Shown one piece after another: positions 16,984-25,950 of a stretch of 64,000 nt of DNA. The stretch comes from BOG-908 sp965199235 (GTDB lineage: Bacteria; Pseudomonadota; Alphaproteobacteria; Acetobacterales; Acetobacteraceae), in contig CBDAQU010000002.1 in NCBI GenBank assembly GCA_965199235.1, forward strand, positions 2,356,001 through 2,420,000. The letters run 5' to 3'. The translations under genes were made by a program, and so were the position numbers. The notes beneath the pieces are model-generated. The model searched no databases, was not told the origin of the DNA, and saw only the letters and a list, made by a program, of their open reading frames with translations. Positions within the stretch are counted from its first letter, which is position 1; each line of letters begins with the position of its first letter.

Positions 16984-17634
16984 TTGCGCACGCTCGCCTT
17001 CGACCTGGACGGTACGCTGACGGATTCCGTGCCCGATATTGCAGCCGCAATCAACCGCACGCTGGCGGCGCGCGGCTTGCCATCGCTCGAGAAGCAGGCT
17101 GTCGCTGTCATGGTCGGCGACGGTTTGCAGCCTCTGATCGACCGGGCTTTCGCCGCCGTCGGCGCCGTGCCCGATCCTGCTGCAGGCGCCGACTATCTTG
17201 CGGATTACGAAAGTCGGGTGTCGGAAGCGACCCGCCTGTACCCAGGAGTGGCAGCGGCTCTCGACCAGTTGCGTGCCGATGGCTGGACGCTCGCCGTGTG
17301 CACCAACAAGCCGGAACGCGCGGCACGGCTGCTGCTGGAAGCGCTCGGGATTGCCGATCGGTTTGCCGCGGTTGGCGGCGGCGACAGCTTCATCGCACAC
17401 AAGCCGGACCCGAGGCACTTGGCGGGCACGATCCAGGCGGCGGGCGGCACCGCCGAGCGCACGCTGATGATCGGCGATCACACCAACGACGTCCTGGCCG
17501 CAAATGGCTGCGGCGTGCGAACGATCTTCGCCGGCTGGGGATACGGCCAGCCAGGCATGGAGGCGGGCGCCGTGGCCGTCGCGAAGGACCTAGCGGATTT
17601 CGTCGCCATCGCTGGACGATTACTGCCTGCCTGA
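16984..17634 (+). CDS. cbbZ: Phosphoglycolate phosphatase
   Basis: 216 residues from TTG 16984, two bases after the cbbA stop; no ATG exists upstream of the catalytic motif, so a TTG (or CTG 16978) start is forced. HAD motif I is AFDLDGTLTDS, motif II in AVCTNKPE, motif III in AHKPDPRHL, motif IV GDHTNDVLAA. It clears 2-phosphoglycolate made by RuBisCO oxygenation, which fits its place at the end of the cbb operon. Tail to tail with mntH, 14 bases apart. Confidence 0.9.
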   Translation: MRTLAFDLDGTLTDSVPDIAAAINRTLAARGLPSLEKQAVAVMVGDGLQPLIDRAFAAVGAVPDPAAGADYLADYESRVSEATRLYPGVAAALDQLRADGWTLAVCTNKPERAARLLLEALGIADRFAAVGGGDSFIAHKPDPRHLAGTIQAAGGTAERTLMIGDHTNDVLAANGCGVRTIFAGWGYGQPGMEAGAVAVAKDLADFVAIAGRLLPA

Positions 17635-17648
17635 TCGCCGATGCACGC

Positions 17649-18968
17649 TCAAGCGGCCAGGCCGGGTATATCGACGTTGAAGATGTGCAAAAGCAGGATG
17701 GCGTTGAGAAGAACGATCACGACCGTCCCGGCGATTGCAGCGACATCTGTCAGCCGGTTGTTGACGAACTCCCCCATCAGGTCGCGCCGCCGCGTGAACA
17801 GCACCAGCGCCACCATCGGCAGCGGCAATGCGAAGGACAGAACGACCTGGCTGACGACCAGCGCCCGTGTCGCATCCACCCCGAGTCCGGCGACCACGAA
17901 GGCGGGGATCATGGTGACCAGCCTGCGCACGGCGACCGGTATGGCAAACCGCACGAAACCCTGCATGATCACCTGCCCGGCCATCGTGCCCACGGCCGAG
18001 CTGGATATGCCCGACGCCATCAGCGAGATCAGAAAGATCGCCGCTGCACCTCCCCCCAGCAGCGGGGTCAGCGTGCGATAGGCGGTCTGTATCTCGGATA
18101 CGTCGCTGTGGCCGGCGTGGAAGGCGGCTGCAGCCATCATCACCATGGCCATGTTGACCGCGCCCGCGACCGACAGCGCAACGGCGCATTCCCGGTTGGA
18201 GAACCGCAGCAGCATGTGGCGCTTGGCGGCATCGCTGACCGCGACGCGCGATTGTGCGAGGGCCGAGTGCAGGTAGACCGCGTGCGGCATGATCGTGGCA
18301 CCCACGATGCCCACCGAGATCGTCAGCGCGGTGCCGTTCGGCATGCTCGGTACAACCGAGTGGAGCAGCGCCTGCCGCCAGGACACAGGCGCGATCACAA
18401 CCTCGGCGACGAAACACAGCCCGACGATCAGGACCAGGCCGCCGATGATCAGCTCGATCGGGCGGAACCCTCGCCTGTCAAAAAGCAGGATGCCGTAGGT
18501 CAGTAGCGCGGTCACCAGCATTCCACCGAGCAGCGGCATGCCGAACAGCAGGGACAGCCCGATCGCGCCACCAAGAAACTCGGCCAGGTCGGTCGCCATC
18601 GCGGCGACCTCGCTGATGCCCCACATGCCATAGACGACAGGGGCCGGGAACTCTGTGCGGCACAACTCGGCGAGGTTTCGGCCGGTCACGATGCCGAGCT
18701 TGGCCGAAAGCGCCTGGAACAGCATGGCGATCAGGCTCGCCATCAGCACGACCCAGAGCAGCGCGTAGCCGAACCCCGCGCCGGCCTGGATGTTCGTCGC
18801 GTAGTTGCCGGGATCGATGTAGGCGATCGAGACGGTGACAGCAGGCCCTGCGAACAGCATCGCAGACCGCCATCCGCCCCGCTTGCCAGCGAGAACCTCG
18901 GCAATCGCCGCATCCGTCTGGCCTGACAGTGTTCGCAGCGCGGCCTTCGATTCTGCCGCGTCGGTCAT
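17649..18968 (-). CDS. mntH: Nramp-family manganese transporter MntH
   Basis: 439 residues with about eleven membrane helices. The metal-binding DPGN motif is at residues 52-55 and the helix-6 motif is IMPHAVYLHS, both diagnostic of Nramp proton-coupled Mn(II)/Fe(II) importers. It is divergent from a DtxR-like regulator across a 212-base gap. Manganese demand may tie in with ribonucleotide reductase and oxidative stress, but that link is inference. Confidence 0.94.
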   Translation of the reverse strand: MTDAAESKAALRTLSGQTDAAIAEVLAGKRGGWRSAMLFAGPAVTVSIAYIDPGNYATNIQAGAGFGYALLWVVLMASLIAMLFQALSAKLGIVTGRNLAELCRTEFPAPVVYGMWGISEVAAMATDLAEFLGGAIGLSLLFGMPLLGGMLVTALLTYGILLFDRRGFRPIELIIGGLVLIVGLCFVAEVVIAPVSWRQALLHSVVPSMPNGTALTISVGIVGATIMPHAVYLHSALAQSRVAVSDAAKRHMLLRFSNRECAVALSVAGAVNMAMVMMAAAAFHAGHSDVSEIQTAYRTLTPLLGGGAAAIFLISLMASGISSSAVGTMAGQVIMQGFVRFAIPVAVRRLVTMIPAFVVAGLGVDATRALVVSQVVLSFALPLPMVALVLFTRRRDLMGEFVNNRLTDVAAIAGTVVIVLLNAILLLHIFNVDIPGLAA

Positions 18969-19054
18969 CGTTCCACCTCGCCATCGTGCCGTGCCCGCCG
19001 AGGCTGCCCGCTCATGTAGCCACGGTTACGGAAGGATCAATAGGCTCGACTTTA

Positions 19055-19078
19055 TAGGGTGTGCAAAGGTCATGCATG
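19055..19078. promoter_or_regulatory. Possible MntR-like operator
   Basis: The sequence GTGCAAAGGTCATGC in the mntH-mntR gap resembles half of the enterobacterial MntR box (GCAAAGGCTATG). The left half is degenerate. Position between divergent starts makes it a reasonable but unproven operator. Confidence 0.25.
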
Positions 19079-19180
19079 CTTCTCGGCAAAAGGCCGGCGC
19101 CGTTTGCTCTTCCAGGCGCGGTGCAGACCAGCTACTGACGGCCACCTGACGCATGCGGGTCCAGCCAGGAGGGGTGTCAA

Positions 19181-19639
19181 GTGACGACGCGGACAGCCCC
19201 GGAGGCCGAGATCAATTCGACCGCCATGCCGGAAGAGCGTACCCAGGCCGAGCGGTTCGGCAAGGCCCGCTCCGGCCGGTCCACCGCGTTGCTGGAAGAC
19301 TACGCGGAGCTGATCGCCGACCTCATCGCCACCGACGGCGAGGCACGGCCGACCGACATAGCGCGGCGTCTCGGCGTCTCGCATGTGACCGCAATCAAGA
19401 GCATCCAGCGCCTGAAAAGGGAGGGCCTGGTGACCGCTCGGCCCTATCGTGGCGTGTTCCTCACGCTGACCGGGCAGGAACTCGCGGGCAAGGTTCGGGA
19501 GCGGCACCGTATTATGGTGGAGCTGCTGCTCGCGGTGGGCGTGCCGGTGGACGCGGCGGAATCGGACGCCGAAGGCATGGAGCACTATGTTTCGGAACCC
19601 ACGCTGAAGGCGTTCGTGGATTTCCTTCAGCGAAGGTGA
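19181..19639 (+). CDS. mntR: DtxR-family manganese regulator MntR
   Basis: 152 residues. The helix-turn-helix is PTDIARRLGVSHVTAIKSIQRLKREGLV; downstream VFLTLTGQELAGKVRERHRIMVELLLAVGVPVDAAESDAEGMEHYVS carries the metal-binding His/Glu/Asp pattern of MntR. It should repress mntH when Mn(II) is plentiful. GTG start at 19181 follows AGGAGG. Family and context agree. Confidence 0.9.
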   Translation: MTTRTAPEAEINSTAMPEERTQAERFGKARSGRSTALLEDYAELIADLIATDGEARPTDIARRLGVSHVTAIKSIQRLKREGLVTARPYRGVFLTLTGQELAGKVRERHRIMVELLLAVGVPVDAAESDAEGMEHYVSEPTLKAFVDFLQRR

Positions 19640-19679
19640 GTGGCCTGCGCAGAACGCGACCGGGGAAGCCCGGCCGCTC

Positions 19680-19857
19680 CTAGAGCATCGTCTGGCACGC
19701 GACGCCTATGGAGATGGCGCGGGCCAGGTGCGCGGTCCGGCCGGCGGCGAGGTTCAGCGCGGTGTTGGCAAGCCCGAAGCCCAGTCCGCAGGCGGCCCTG
19801 CCGGCAAACAGCAGCGGCAGGCTGCCGGAGAGGGCCGAGGCCGATTGCGCGACCCCG
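19680..19857 (-). pseudogene. Fragment of an MFS transporter
   Basis: Reading the minus strand gives about 58 residues typical of an MFS helix-loop-helix: SLPLLFAGRAACGLGFGLAN, then NLAAGRTAHLARAISIGVAC, then a stop. The rest of the roughly 400-residue transporter is absent on both sides. It abuts a LysR fragment on the other strand without a gap, so the join is a deletion or recombination scar. Confidence 0.55.
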
Positions 19858-20180
19858 GAGCATACCGACGCCGCGTCCGATCTCTCGATCATGTTCGGCA
19901 CCGGCGACTGGTCCGGCTTTGAGACGACTTTGCTGTTCGGCGAGGCGGTCACGCCCGTCTGCACGCCGGGCCATCTCGCTTCGCACGGTCTGCTGCAATC
20001 GAGCCTGGCACCGGCGCAGGTCGCGCAGCTCAGGCTGCTGCACCTGCGCGGCGCGGGCGGCAGGCGGTGGTTCGACTGGGTGGATTGGTTTGCCGCGCGT
20101 GGGCTGGGCCTCGCACCCGGGCGCCAGGAATTCGTCTTCGACCTCGCGCAGCTCGTGCTGCAGGCCAAGCTACTCGGCCG
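19855..20180 (+). pseudogene. Fragment of a GcvA-like LysR regulator
   Basis: About 105 residues of a LysR effector domain: DLSIMFGTGDWSGFETTLLF, then VTPVCTPGHLASHG, LLHLRG...WFDWVDWFAARGLG and QLVLQA. These are signature stretches of GcvA-type regulators. The DNA-binding domain and the last part are missing and the frame runs into unrelated sequence after about 20180. Non-functional remnant. Confidence 0.65.
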
Positions 20181-20327
20181 TACTCGGCAAACGTCGAGAC
20201 GCCGAAGCCCTGGCCTCTCGGTCCCCGGGCGAGCCAGGAACCGCAATCCTTCACGCCAGCGGAACGGAGTGCTGCATGACCCAGGCCATGAAACCCTGCC
20301 CGAACATGCCCGATCCCGCCGGCTGGC

Positions 20328-20453
20328 GGCGACACCATGTGGGCCAACACTGTGGCGGCGTACGAGCGGCTGCCCCGGCCGCTGCAGGCGCTGGCCGATG
20401 AGTTGTGGGCGGTGCACAGCAACGATTGTCGATCTCAAGGCCGATTGGTATGA
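20328..20453 (+). pseudogene. Fragment of a TauD/TfdA dioxygenase
   Basis: Thirty-three residues beginning GDTMWANTVAAYERLPRPLQ and ending ALADELWAVHSND match the conserved substrate-binding segment of 2-oxoglutarate-dependent TauD/TfdA enzymes. The frame then stops at 20451. Nothing else of the roughly 280-residue enzyme is present. Third remnant in a row. Confidence 0.6.
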
Positions 20454-20462
20454 GTAAGGCTT

Positions 20463-20510
20463 GGGGCTTTGCCCCTAGAACCCCATCGGGGCCTGAGGCC
20501 CCAGACCCCC
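20463..20510. repeat. GGGGCTTTGCCCC palindromic repeat, copy 1
   Basis: Three adjacent hairpins: GGGGC/GCCCC (20463-20475), CCCC/GGGG (20481-20491) and GGCC/GGCC (20490-20500), then a run of C. Related copies are at 38275-38313 (opposite orientation) and 39682-39705. It looks like a REP-type intergenic element and could end the minus-strand sulfotransferase transcript. Confidence 0.6.
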
Positions 20511-20534
20511 ATTATCTACGGCGCTGTAAACCAT

Positions 20535-22508
20535 CTATGCTTCTTCCAGCGCCTGCCTCAAAGGTTCCAGCCACGGCTCGAACTTCCGCCATTGATCCAG
20601 GCCCTCTGTGTAGATCGGCCGGCGTACCTGTTCGGAGCTGGCTGTGCGCACGCTGCGCGCCGTCTTGTAGAATTCCAGGCATTCCGGCTCGAACGGCAGG
20701 CCGCAAAAATCCAGGATACGCCTGACGTTCGTCTCCAGGTCTCCCACCAGGTCCTCATGCTGCACGCGCAGGATGCGTCCAGGCAGGACAGCGTCCCAGT
20801 GCTCCATCAAGCGGACGTAGGAGCGGTAATACCGTGCGATGTCGGTGAAATCGTAGGTGAACTCCTGCCCTGCGGCAAACAGCTGTTTGAAATTGCTGAA
20901 GCAGCAGGCCATGGAGTCTCGCCGTGCATCGATGATGCGCGCGTTGGGCAGGATGAGGTCAATGAGTCCGAGATGGCGGAAGTTGTTCGGGTTCTTGTCG
21001 ATGAAGAACGTCTTGCCTGAGCGATAGATCCTGGTGTCGGCGAGGTAGATCTCGCCGGCGCGCCGCAGTTCGGCGGGCGGGACCGTGCTGAGGATGCCCG
21101 GGTAGCGCGGCGCCTGTTCGTCGTAGTCGCGGCCTTGCAGGCGGAGCACGAGCCTTGGGATGTCGGCCAGTTCCATCGTGCCTTCGACCAGGGAGTGCGA
21201 GGCGAGTATCTGCTCGATGAGGGTGGAGCCGGCGCGCGGCAGGCCCACGACGAAGATCGGGTCCGGGCGTGGGCAGCCGACGCCTTTGCGGGACTCGAGG
21301 AACGCCGGTGTGAACACGGCTTTCTGCAACCGCTCGTTCTGCTCGGTGATGCCGGCGCGGTAGGTGACATCCTGGCGCTTGAGTCTGTTGCCGCGCTCGT
21401 AATGCGCGAACGAGCCGGCGTAGTCGCCGCGGTCCTCCAACGCTTTGCCCAAGGCGAAGCAGAGGTGATAGCGGTCGGCGAGACCGATGCCGTGCGCGGC
21501 TTCCTGGGCGCGCATGCGGCTGATCTCTTCGTCGGTGAAGCGATAGGTCTTGAGATTGGCGAGGCTCCAATAGGCGTCGCCAAAACTGGGCGCCACCTCG
21601 GCGGCGGTGCGATACGAAGAGATCGCCGCCTGCTGCCGGCCCAGGGTTTTCAACGCGTGGCCCATCGAGAGGTGCAGGTCGGCCGAGTGCGGCGCCTCCT
21701 CAATGAGATCCCGGTAGGCCGAGATCGCCTCGTCGAAATCGGCCAGCGCAAGGCAGGCAGTGGCGTAGATCGCGCGGTAGTCGCGGTTCGCCGGCTCTGC
21801 GCGCAAAAGAATCCTGGCCTCTTCGAGCGCCTTGGCGTTGCGGTGCCGCTGCAGGAGAACATGCACGTATTCGTGGCGTGCCAGCTGATAGTTCGGCGAG
21901 AACGCAAGGACGCTTTCGAGCAGGAACTCGGCATCGTCGAGGACGTCGAGCTTGATGCCGATGCGGGCAAGCAGGCGCATCGCTTCGACATCGGTGGGGC
22001 TCGTCTTGAGGTGGGCACGGATGATCCGTTCCGCCTCGTGTACCTCGCCGTCGGCGAACATGCTGGTGGCGGTGACGAGCGCTGGCGTCAGCGTCTTCAG
22101 TTTGGCGACGTGGCTGGACGCGGTCTCGGCTTCTGCGGCGTGTCCCGCGGCGCGGTACAGTATGGACAGCGCGTTCCAGCTCGCAGGCAACGCCGGATTA
22201 ATGTTGACGGCGTGCAGAAAGGCTTGCAGCGCGGCCATCGGGTTGCCGAGTGCCGCATGGCAATGGCCGCGCTCCTGGAAAAGCCGGCTGTAGGCCGGAT
22301 GCAGCGCCTCCAGCGCCGCCAACGTTTCGAGCGAAGCTGCGGGACGCCGAAGGCAGCGTTGGCTGACGGCGAGCATGTAGAGCACATCCCGGTTCTCCGG
22401 CACTTGCCGACGGAGAACACAGGCCGCATTCAGAGCGGCCTGATGTTCGCCGGCCTGGATCAGGCCGCGTATGCGGACGACTTCGGCTTCGACAGGTGAG
22501 CTGGGCAT
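20535..22508 (-). CDS. TPR-repeat sulfotransferase, copy 1
   Basis: 657 residues. Residues about 1-390 are tandem TPR helices (for example AISAYRDLIEEAPHSADLHL). From about 395 there is a sulfotransferase domain: the PAPS 5'-phosphosulfate loop FVVGLPRAGSTLIEQILASH and the 3'-phosphate region IIDARRDSMACCFSNFKQLF. It probably transfers sulfate from PAPS to a protein or glycan acceptor; the TPR part would bind the acceptor. A paralogue lies at 34831-36846 with matching ends (VRTASSEQVRRPI). The C-terminal stump of a TonB receptor lies 59 bases upstream on the same strand. Acceptor unknown. Confidence 0.85.
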   Translation of the reverse strand: MPSSPVEAEVVRIRGLIQAGEHQAALNAACVLRRQVPENRDVLYMLAVSQRCLRRPAASLETLAALEALHPAYSRLFQERGHCHAALGNPMAALQAFLHAVNINPALPASWNALSILYRAAGHAAEAETASSHVAKLKTLTPALVTATSMFADGEVHEAERIIRAHLKTSPTDVEAMRLLARIGIKLDVLDDAEFLLESVLAFSPNYQLARHEYVHVLLQRHRNAKALEEARILLRAEPANRDYRAIYATACLALADFDEAISAYRDLIEEAPHSADLHLSMGHALKTLGRQQAAISSYRTAAEVAPSFGDAYWSLANLKTYRFTDEEISRMRAQEAAHGIGLADRYHLCFALGKALEDRGDYAGSFAHYERGNRLKRQDVTYRAGITEQNERLQKAVFTPAFLESRKGVGCPRPDPIFVVGLPRAGSTLIEQILASHSLVEGTMELADIPRLVLRLQGRDYDEQAPRYPGILSTVPPAELRRAGEIYLADTRIYRSGKTFFIDKNPNNFRHLGLIDLILPNARIIDARRDSMACCFSNFKQLFAAGQEFTYDFTDIARYYRSYVRLMEHWDAVLPGRILRVQHEDLVGDLETNVRRILDFCGLPFEPECLEFYKTARSVRTASSEQVRRPIYTEGLDQWRKFEPWLEPLRQALEEA

Positions 22509-22567
22509 GCCGAACTATGGTGCAGACGGCAGAGGGAGCAAGCGCTTTCGTGAAGAAGTGCTGCCGC

Positions 22568-22735
22568 TTAGAAGCTGTAGCTCACCTTGACTCCCGCGGT
22601 GAGCGGCCTGTCAACGATCACCGACTGCACGAACTGCGCGGCGTTGATGAACTCCGGGCTGTGCTCGTTGGACACGACGCGCCGTTCGTCCCCCAACAAA
22701 CGGCGCGGGCCCAACATCTCGCCCCACGCTGCATC
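22568..22735 (-). pseudogene. C-terminal stump of a TonB-dependent receptor
   Basis: The minus strand encodes about 52 residues: WGEMLGPRRLLGDERRVV, then SPEFINAAQFVQSVIVDRPL, then TAGVKVSYSF and a stop. The last strand ending in Phe is the outer-membrane barrel signature of TonB receptors. The upstream 750 or so residues are gone. The stump keeps the same position relative to the sulfotransferase that the intact receptor at 32315-34723 has to its own sulfotransferase. Confidence 0.65.
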
Positions 22736-23050
22736 GACACCGTGCAAGGCGCATGAACGATTCTGGTAACTTTAGATCGTTGAGTTTTGGCGGCGATGCA
22801 TGTGGAGCGATCGGAGAGCAACCGTAAAGTCGCCTGTCGTTGTGAAAATCACCGAGGTGTCGCACGTATCATGCGACAGGTCGCACATCATCGTTCTTCG
22901 CGCGGCATGTAGCCATGCAGTTTTCGTCCGACCTGGCTGTTACGCTTCGCGCCAAGCGCTTTGACAGTATGGGACGCCGCCGTCTCGGGCTTGCTTGCAT
23001 CGGCGTCGACTGCGCCAGGCTCGGCACGTCGAAGCGTGGCAGCATTCACG
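22736..23050. other. Intergenic stretch, no recognised gene
   Basis: 315 bases between the receptor stump and solA. A plus-strand frame from 22915 is open but shows no family pattern and runs antisense into solA. No convincing promoter or repeat was found. Confidence 0.5.
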
Positions 23051-24214
23051 TCACGCAGCGTTGCAGGCCAGCTCCGGCGCCAGGCCGGCGCGGCTCAGTC
23101 GAAGGAACTCGATGTTGTGCCGCGTCGTGCCGTCGTTGGTCGCGAGCTCCGCCAGTATCTCTCCGATCACGCTGCAGAACTTGTATCCGTGACCGCTGCA
23201 TGGCGAGGCGAGAACGACCTGCCTGTAGGCGGGATGGTGGTCGAGGATGAAGTGCTCGTCGGGCGTGTTGGTGAACATGCAGGCGCGCAAGGCCATCGTC
23301 GGGCCCGAGCCTGCCGGGAAATACCGCTCGCCGAACGCGCGCAGCAATTCCTCGTCGTCGCCATCGGGTTCGCGCAGCAGCGTGTCCGCATGCCCGGTCT
23401 CTCCCTGATGATGGTAGCGGCCGAACTTGAAGCCCGGCACGTCGTAGATCGGAAACCCGTAATAGCGGCCTTCCTCCACCTGGAGGTTGAACACGGGAAA
23501 CCGGTCGCGGCGGAACAGCTCCGGCCGGTGCGGCTGCAGCCAGGCGAGAACCTGCCGCTCTGGCACCGCGCGGCCGGCCAGCAGGGGAACCAGATCCTCC
23601 ATCCAGGCGCCTGCCGTCAGCACCAGGCGGCTCGCATGGTATCGGCCGCGTGCGGTGGTGACCGTTACGCCTTCGCCGCTTCCGGCTGCCTGCCAGCCCA
23701 GCACCGGCTCGCGTGCGTGCACCACGGCGCCGCTCGCCTGGGCGAGTTCGGTATGGGCCACCACGGCGCGCTCGCTCGCGACCAGGCCGCCCTCCGGCTG
23801 GAACACCGCGCGGTGGGAGGCAGGCAGGCGATAGCCGGGAAAGCGGGCGTTCACCTCGTCTCCCGTCAGCACCTCGTGCGGCAAATCATGCAGCCTGGCC
23901 GAGGCGAGCGCGCCCTGAAAAAGCGGGTCCCATTCCGAGCTCGAATCGACTGATCCTGTGATGACAAGCAGCTCGCGGCCGCTCGCCGCCTCGGCGTCCC
24001 GCCACAGCTCGTACGCGCGGCGCAGCAACGGAACATAGGCGGGGTTCTCGTAATAGGGCAGGCGAATGATCCGGCTGATCCCGTGCGAGGAGCCATGCGC
24101 GTGCGGGATGTCGTAGCGCTCCAGCACCAGCACGCGCTGGCCGCGCCTGGCCAGTTGCCAGGCCGCGGCACTGCCCATGCCGCCGCCGCCCACCACGATC
24201 ACGTCGAAGATCAT
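23051..24214 (-). CDS. solA: SolA-like FAD amine oxidase (sarcosine/N-methyl-amino acid)
   Basis: 387 residues from ATG 24214. The FAD-binding loop is DVIVVGGGGMGSAAAWQLARRG; SSHGISRIIRLPYYENPAYVPL and FGRYHHQGE follow the SolA/monomeric sarcosine oxidase pattern. The Cys that holds FAD covalently is in ACMFTNTPDEHF. It oxidatively removes an N-methyl group, releasing formaldehyde and hydrogen peroxide. Last gene of the proV-proW-proX-solA set, 16 bases after proX, which favours sarcosine from betaine breakdown over N-methyltryptophan as its substrate; this is inference from context. Confidence 0.85.
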   Translation of the reverse strand: MIFDVIVVGGGGMGSAAAWQLARRGQRVLVLERYDIPHAHGSSHGISRIIRLPYYENPAYVPLLRRAYELWRDAEAASGRELLVITGSVDSSSEWDPLFQGALASARLHDLPHEVLTGDEVNARFPGYRLPASHRAVFQPEGGLVASERAVVAHTELAQASGAVVHAREPVLGWQAAGSGEGVTVTTARGRYHASRLVLTAGAWMEDLVPLLAGRAVPERQVLAWLQPHRPELFRRDRFPVFNLQVEEGRYYGFPIYDVPGFKFGRYHHQGETGHADTLLREPDGDDEELLRAFGERYFPAGSGPTMALRACMFTNTPDEHFILDHHPAYRQVVLASPCSGHGYKFCSVIGEILAELATNDGTTRHNIEFLRLSRAGLAPELACNAA

Positions 24215-24230
24215 CCGCCTGTATTCCCGA

Positions 24231-25082
24231 TCAGCCGCGCCACGCCTTGACCAGCGCCGCATTCGCCGCCACCCAGGCCGTCGCGGTCCTGGCAGGGTCG
24301 GCCCCGCGCGCCTGGTTCTGCAACATCAGCGCCTGCTCGTCACCCAGGGTCAGCTTAAACCGGCTGAGCACTGCGTAGACGTCGGGCATGTCGGTCTTCA
24401 GACCTCGCCGGGCGACGGTGTTCACCGTCTCCGCAGCGCCGAAGCACCCCTTCGGATCGGCGAGGAACCTGAGCTTGTGGGCCGCAAACATCCAATGCGG
24501 CGTCCAGATGGTGACGACGATGGGCTTGCTGCGCGCGATCGCCTCCTGCAGCGCACCGACCATGGTCGCTTCGCTGCCATCGACCAGCGTGATGGCGCTC
24601 AGCCCGTATGCCTCGATCGCCTTTTCGGAGGCGCGCATCAGCCCGGCGCCGGCATCGATGCCGATCACCGTGTTGTCCACCAGATCGCCCCGGGTCGCGA
24701 GGTCGGCGACCGCGTTCAGCGGCGCGTAATCGGGCGTCGCCCAGCCGATCCGGGCGCCGGTGAAATTGGGGCCTATCAGGTCCACCTGGTCCTTTAGCCT
24801 GGCGTAATAGGCCGCGTGCGTCGTCGGCAGCCAGCCCGCCAGCATGCAGTCCGCGTCGCCGGACGCCACCGCCTGCCACATCGCCGCACCCGATACCGGG
24901 ATCAGCGTCACCTCGTGCCCCATGTCCTGCAGCACGGCGGCCAGGACGTTGCTGGAAACCACGGCGTCCGACCACTCCACATAGGCGATCCGCACCGGTG
25001 CTTTGCCAGGGGCAGGGCCGGCCAGCGCGGCGGGCGAGGCGGCAAGGGCGGCCGCACCCAGCAGCAGGGTTCTGCGGTTCAT
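24231..25082 (-). CDS. proX: Betaine/choline-type ABC substrate-binding protein
   Basis: 283 residues with an N-terminal signal (MNRRTLLLGAAALAASPAALA). The OpuAC fold is evident in VEWSDAVVSSNVLAAVLQDMGHEV, LAGWLPTTHAAYY and TIWTPHWMFAAHKLRFL, the last containing Trp residues that build the aromatic box for quaternary ammonium groups. It should capture glycine betaine, proline betaine or choline in the periplasm and hand it to ProW/ProV. Followed closely by solA. Confidence 0.88.
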   Translation of the reverse strand: MNRRTLLLGAAALAASPAALAGPAPGKAPVRIAYVEWSDAVVSSNVLAAVLQDMGHEVTLIPVSGAAMWQAVASGDADCMLAGWLPTTHAAYYARLKDQVDLIGPNFTGARIGWATPDYAPLNAVADLATRGDLVDNTVIGIDAGAGLMRASEKAIEAYGLSAITLVDGSEATMVGALQEAIARSKPIVVTIWTPHWMFAAHKLRFLADPKGCFGAAETVNTVARRGLKTDMPDVYAVLSRFKLTLGDEQALMLQNQARGADPARTATAWVAANAALVKAWRG

Positions 25083-25107
25083 CCCGGCCGCCGTCCGATG
25101 CGCTGCA

Positions 25108-25950
25108 TCACGCGGCCTGCAACCGGCGCGCCATGGCGTTGGTGACGCGGTCGAGGATCACCGCCAACACAGCGATGGCGATGCCGGCCTGAAATCCGCG
25201 GCCGCTCTCCAGCCGCTGGATGGCGGTCCACACCTCGCGGCCCAGGCCGCCGGCACCGATCATCGCAGCGATCACCACCATCGACAGCGCCAGCATGATC
25301 GTCTGGTTGACTCCCGCCATGATGGTCGGCAGCGCGTCGGGCAGCTGCACCTTCACTAGTTTCTGCCAGGCGGTGCAGCCGAACGCATCGGCGGCCTCCG
25401 TCACCTCGTGCGGTACCTGCAGGATGCCAAGCGCCGTCAGCCGCACCGTGGGCGGGGCCGCGAAGATGACGGTGGCAAAGCAGGCCGATACCGCGCCCAG
25501 GCCGAAGAACGGGATCGCCGGGATCAGGTAGACGAAGCTCGGCATGGTCTGCATCACGTCCAGGCAGGGCGAGACGAGCCGCCAGACGCGCCGGTTCAGT
25601 GCCGCGGCAACGCCGAGCGGCAGGCCGATCAGCACCGCAGCCAGCGTGGACACCACCACAAGCACCAGCGTCGCCAGCATCGGCGTCCACAGGCCGAGGT
25701 TCCACAAGAACAGCAGCCCGGCCGCTGTCAGCAGCCCCAGCCGCCAGCCGGCCGCGCGCCAGGCCAGACCGGCAGCCACGGCGATGAGCAGGAGCGGCGG
25801 CGCGGCCTGCAACGCGCCCGTCAGCCCGCCCACCCAGGCAGATACGACGTGGCTGAGCGCGCGCGTGGCGCCGGAAAAAGTCGCGGTCAGCCAATCGAGG
25901 ACGCTGTCGCATAGCTCGGCGAGCGGGAAGCGGGGGATCGAGACGGCCAC
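25108..25950 (-). CDS. proW: Betaine ABC transporter permease
   Basis: 280 residues from GTG 25950, chosen because AAGGAGGAG lies just upstream; the open frame extends further only by overlap with proV. About six to seven membrane helices and the permease EAA-loop (EVTEAADAFGCTAWQKLVKVQLPDALPTIMAGVNQT) are visible. ProW type by similarity and context. Its start lies 64 bases inside the proV coding end. Confidence 0.9.
   Translation of the reverse strand: MAVSIPRFPLAELCDSVLDWLTATFSGATRALSHVVSAWVGGLTGALQAAPPLLLIAVAAGLAWRAAGWRLGLLTAAGLLFLWNLGLWTPMLATLVLVVVSTLAAVLIGLPLGVAAALNRRVWRLVSPCLDVMQTMPSFVYLIPAIPFFGLGAVSACFATVIFAAPPTVRLTALGILQVPHEVTEAADAFGCTAWQKLVKVQLPDALPTIMAGVNQTIMLALSMVVIAAMIGAGGLGREVWTAIQRLESGRGFQAGIAIAVLAVILDRVTNAMARRLQAA

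Noticed and set aside
22915..23250. 111-residue plus-strand open frame after the receptor stump
   Set aside because: It runs antisense into solA, is Arg/Cys-rich and has no recognisable family or ribosome site.
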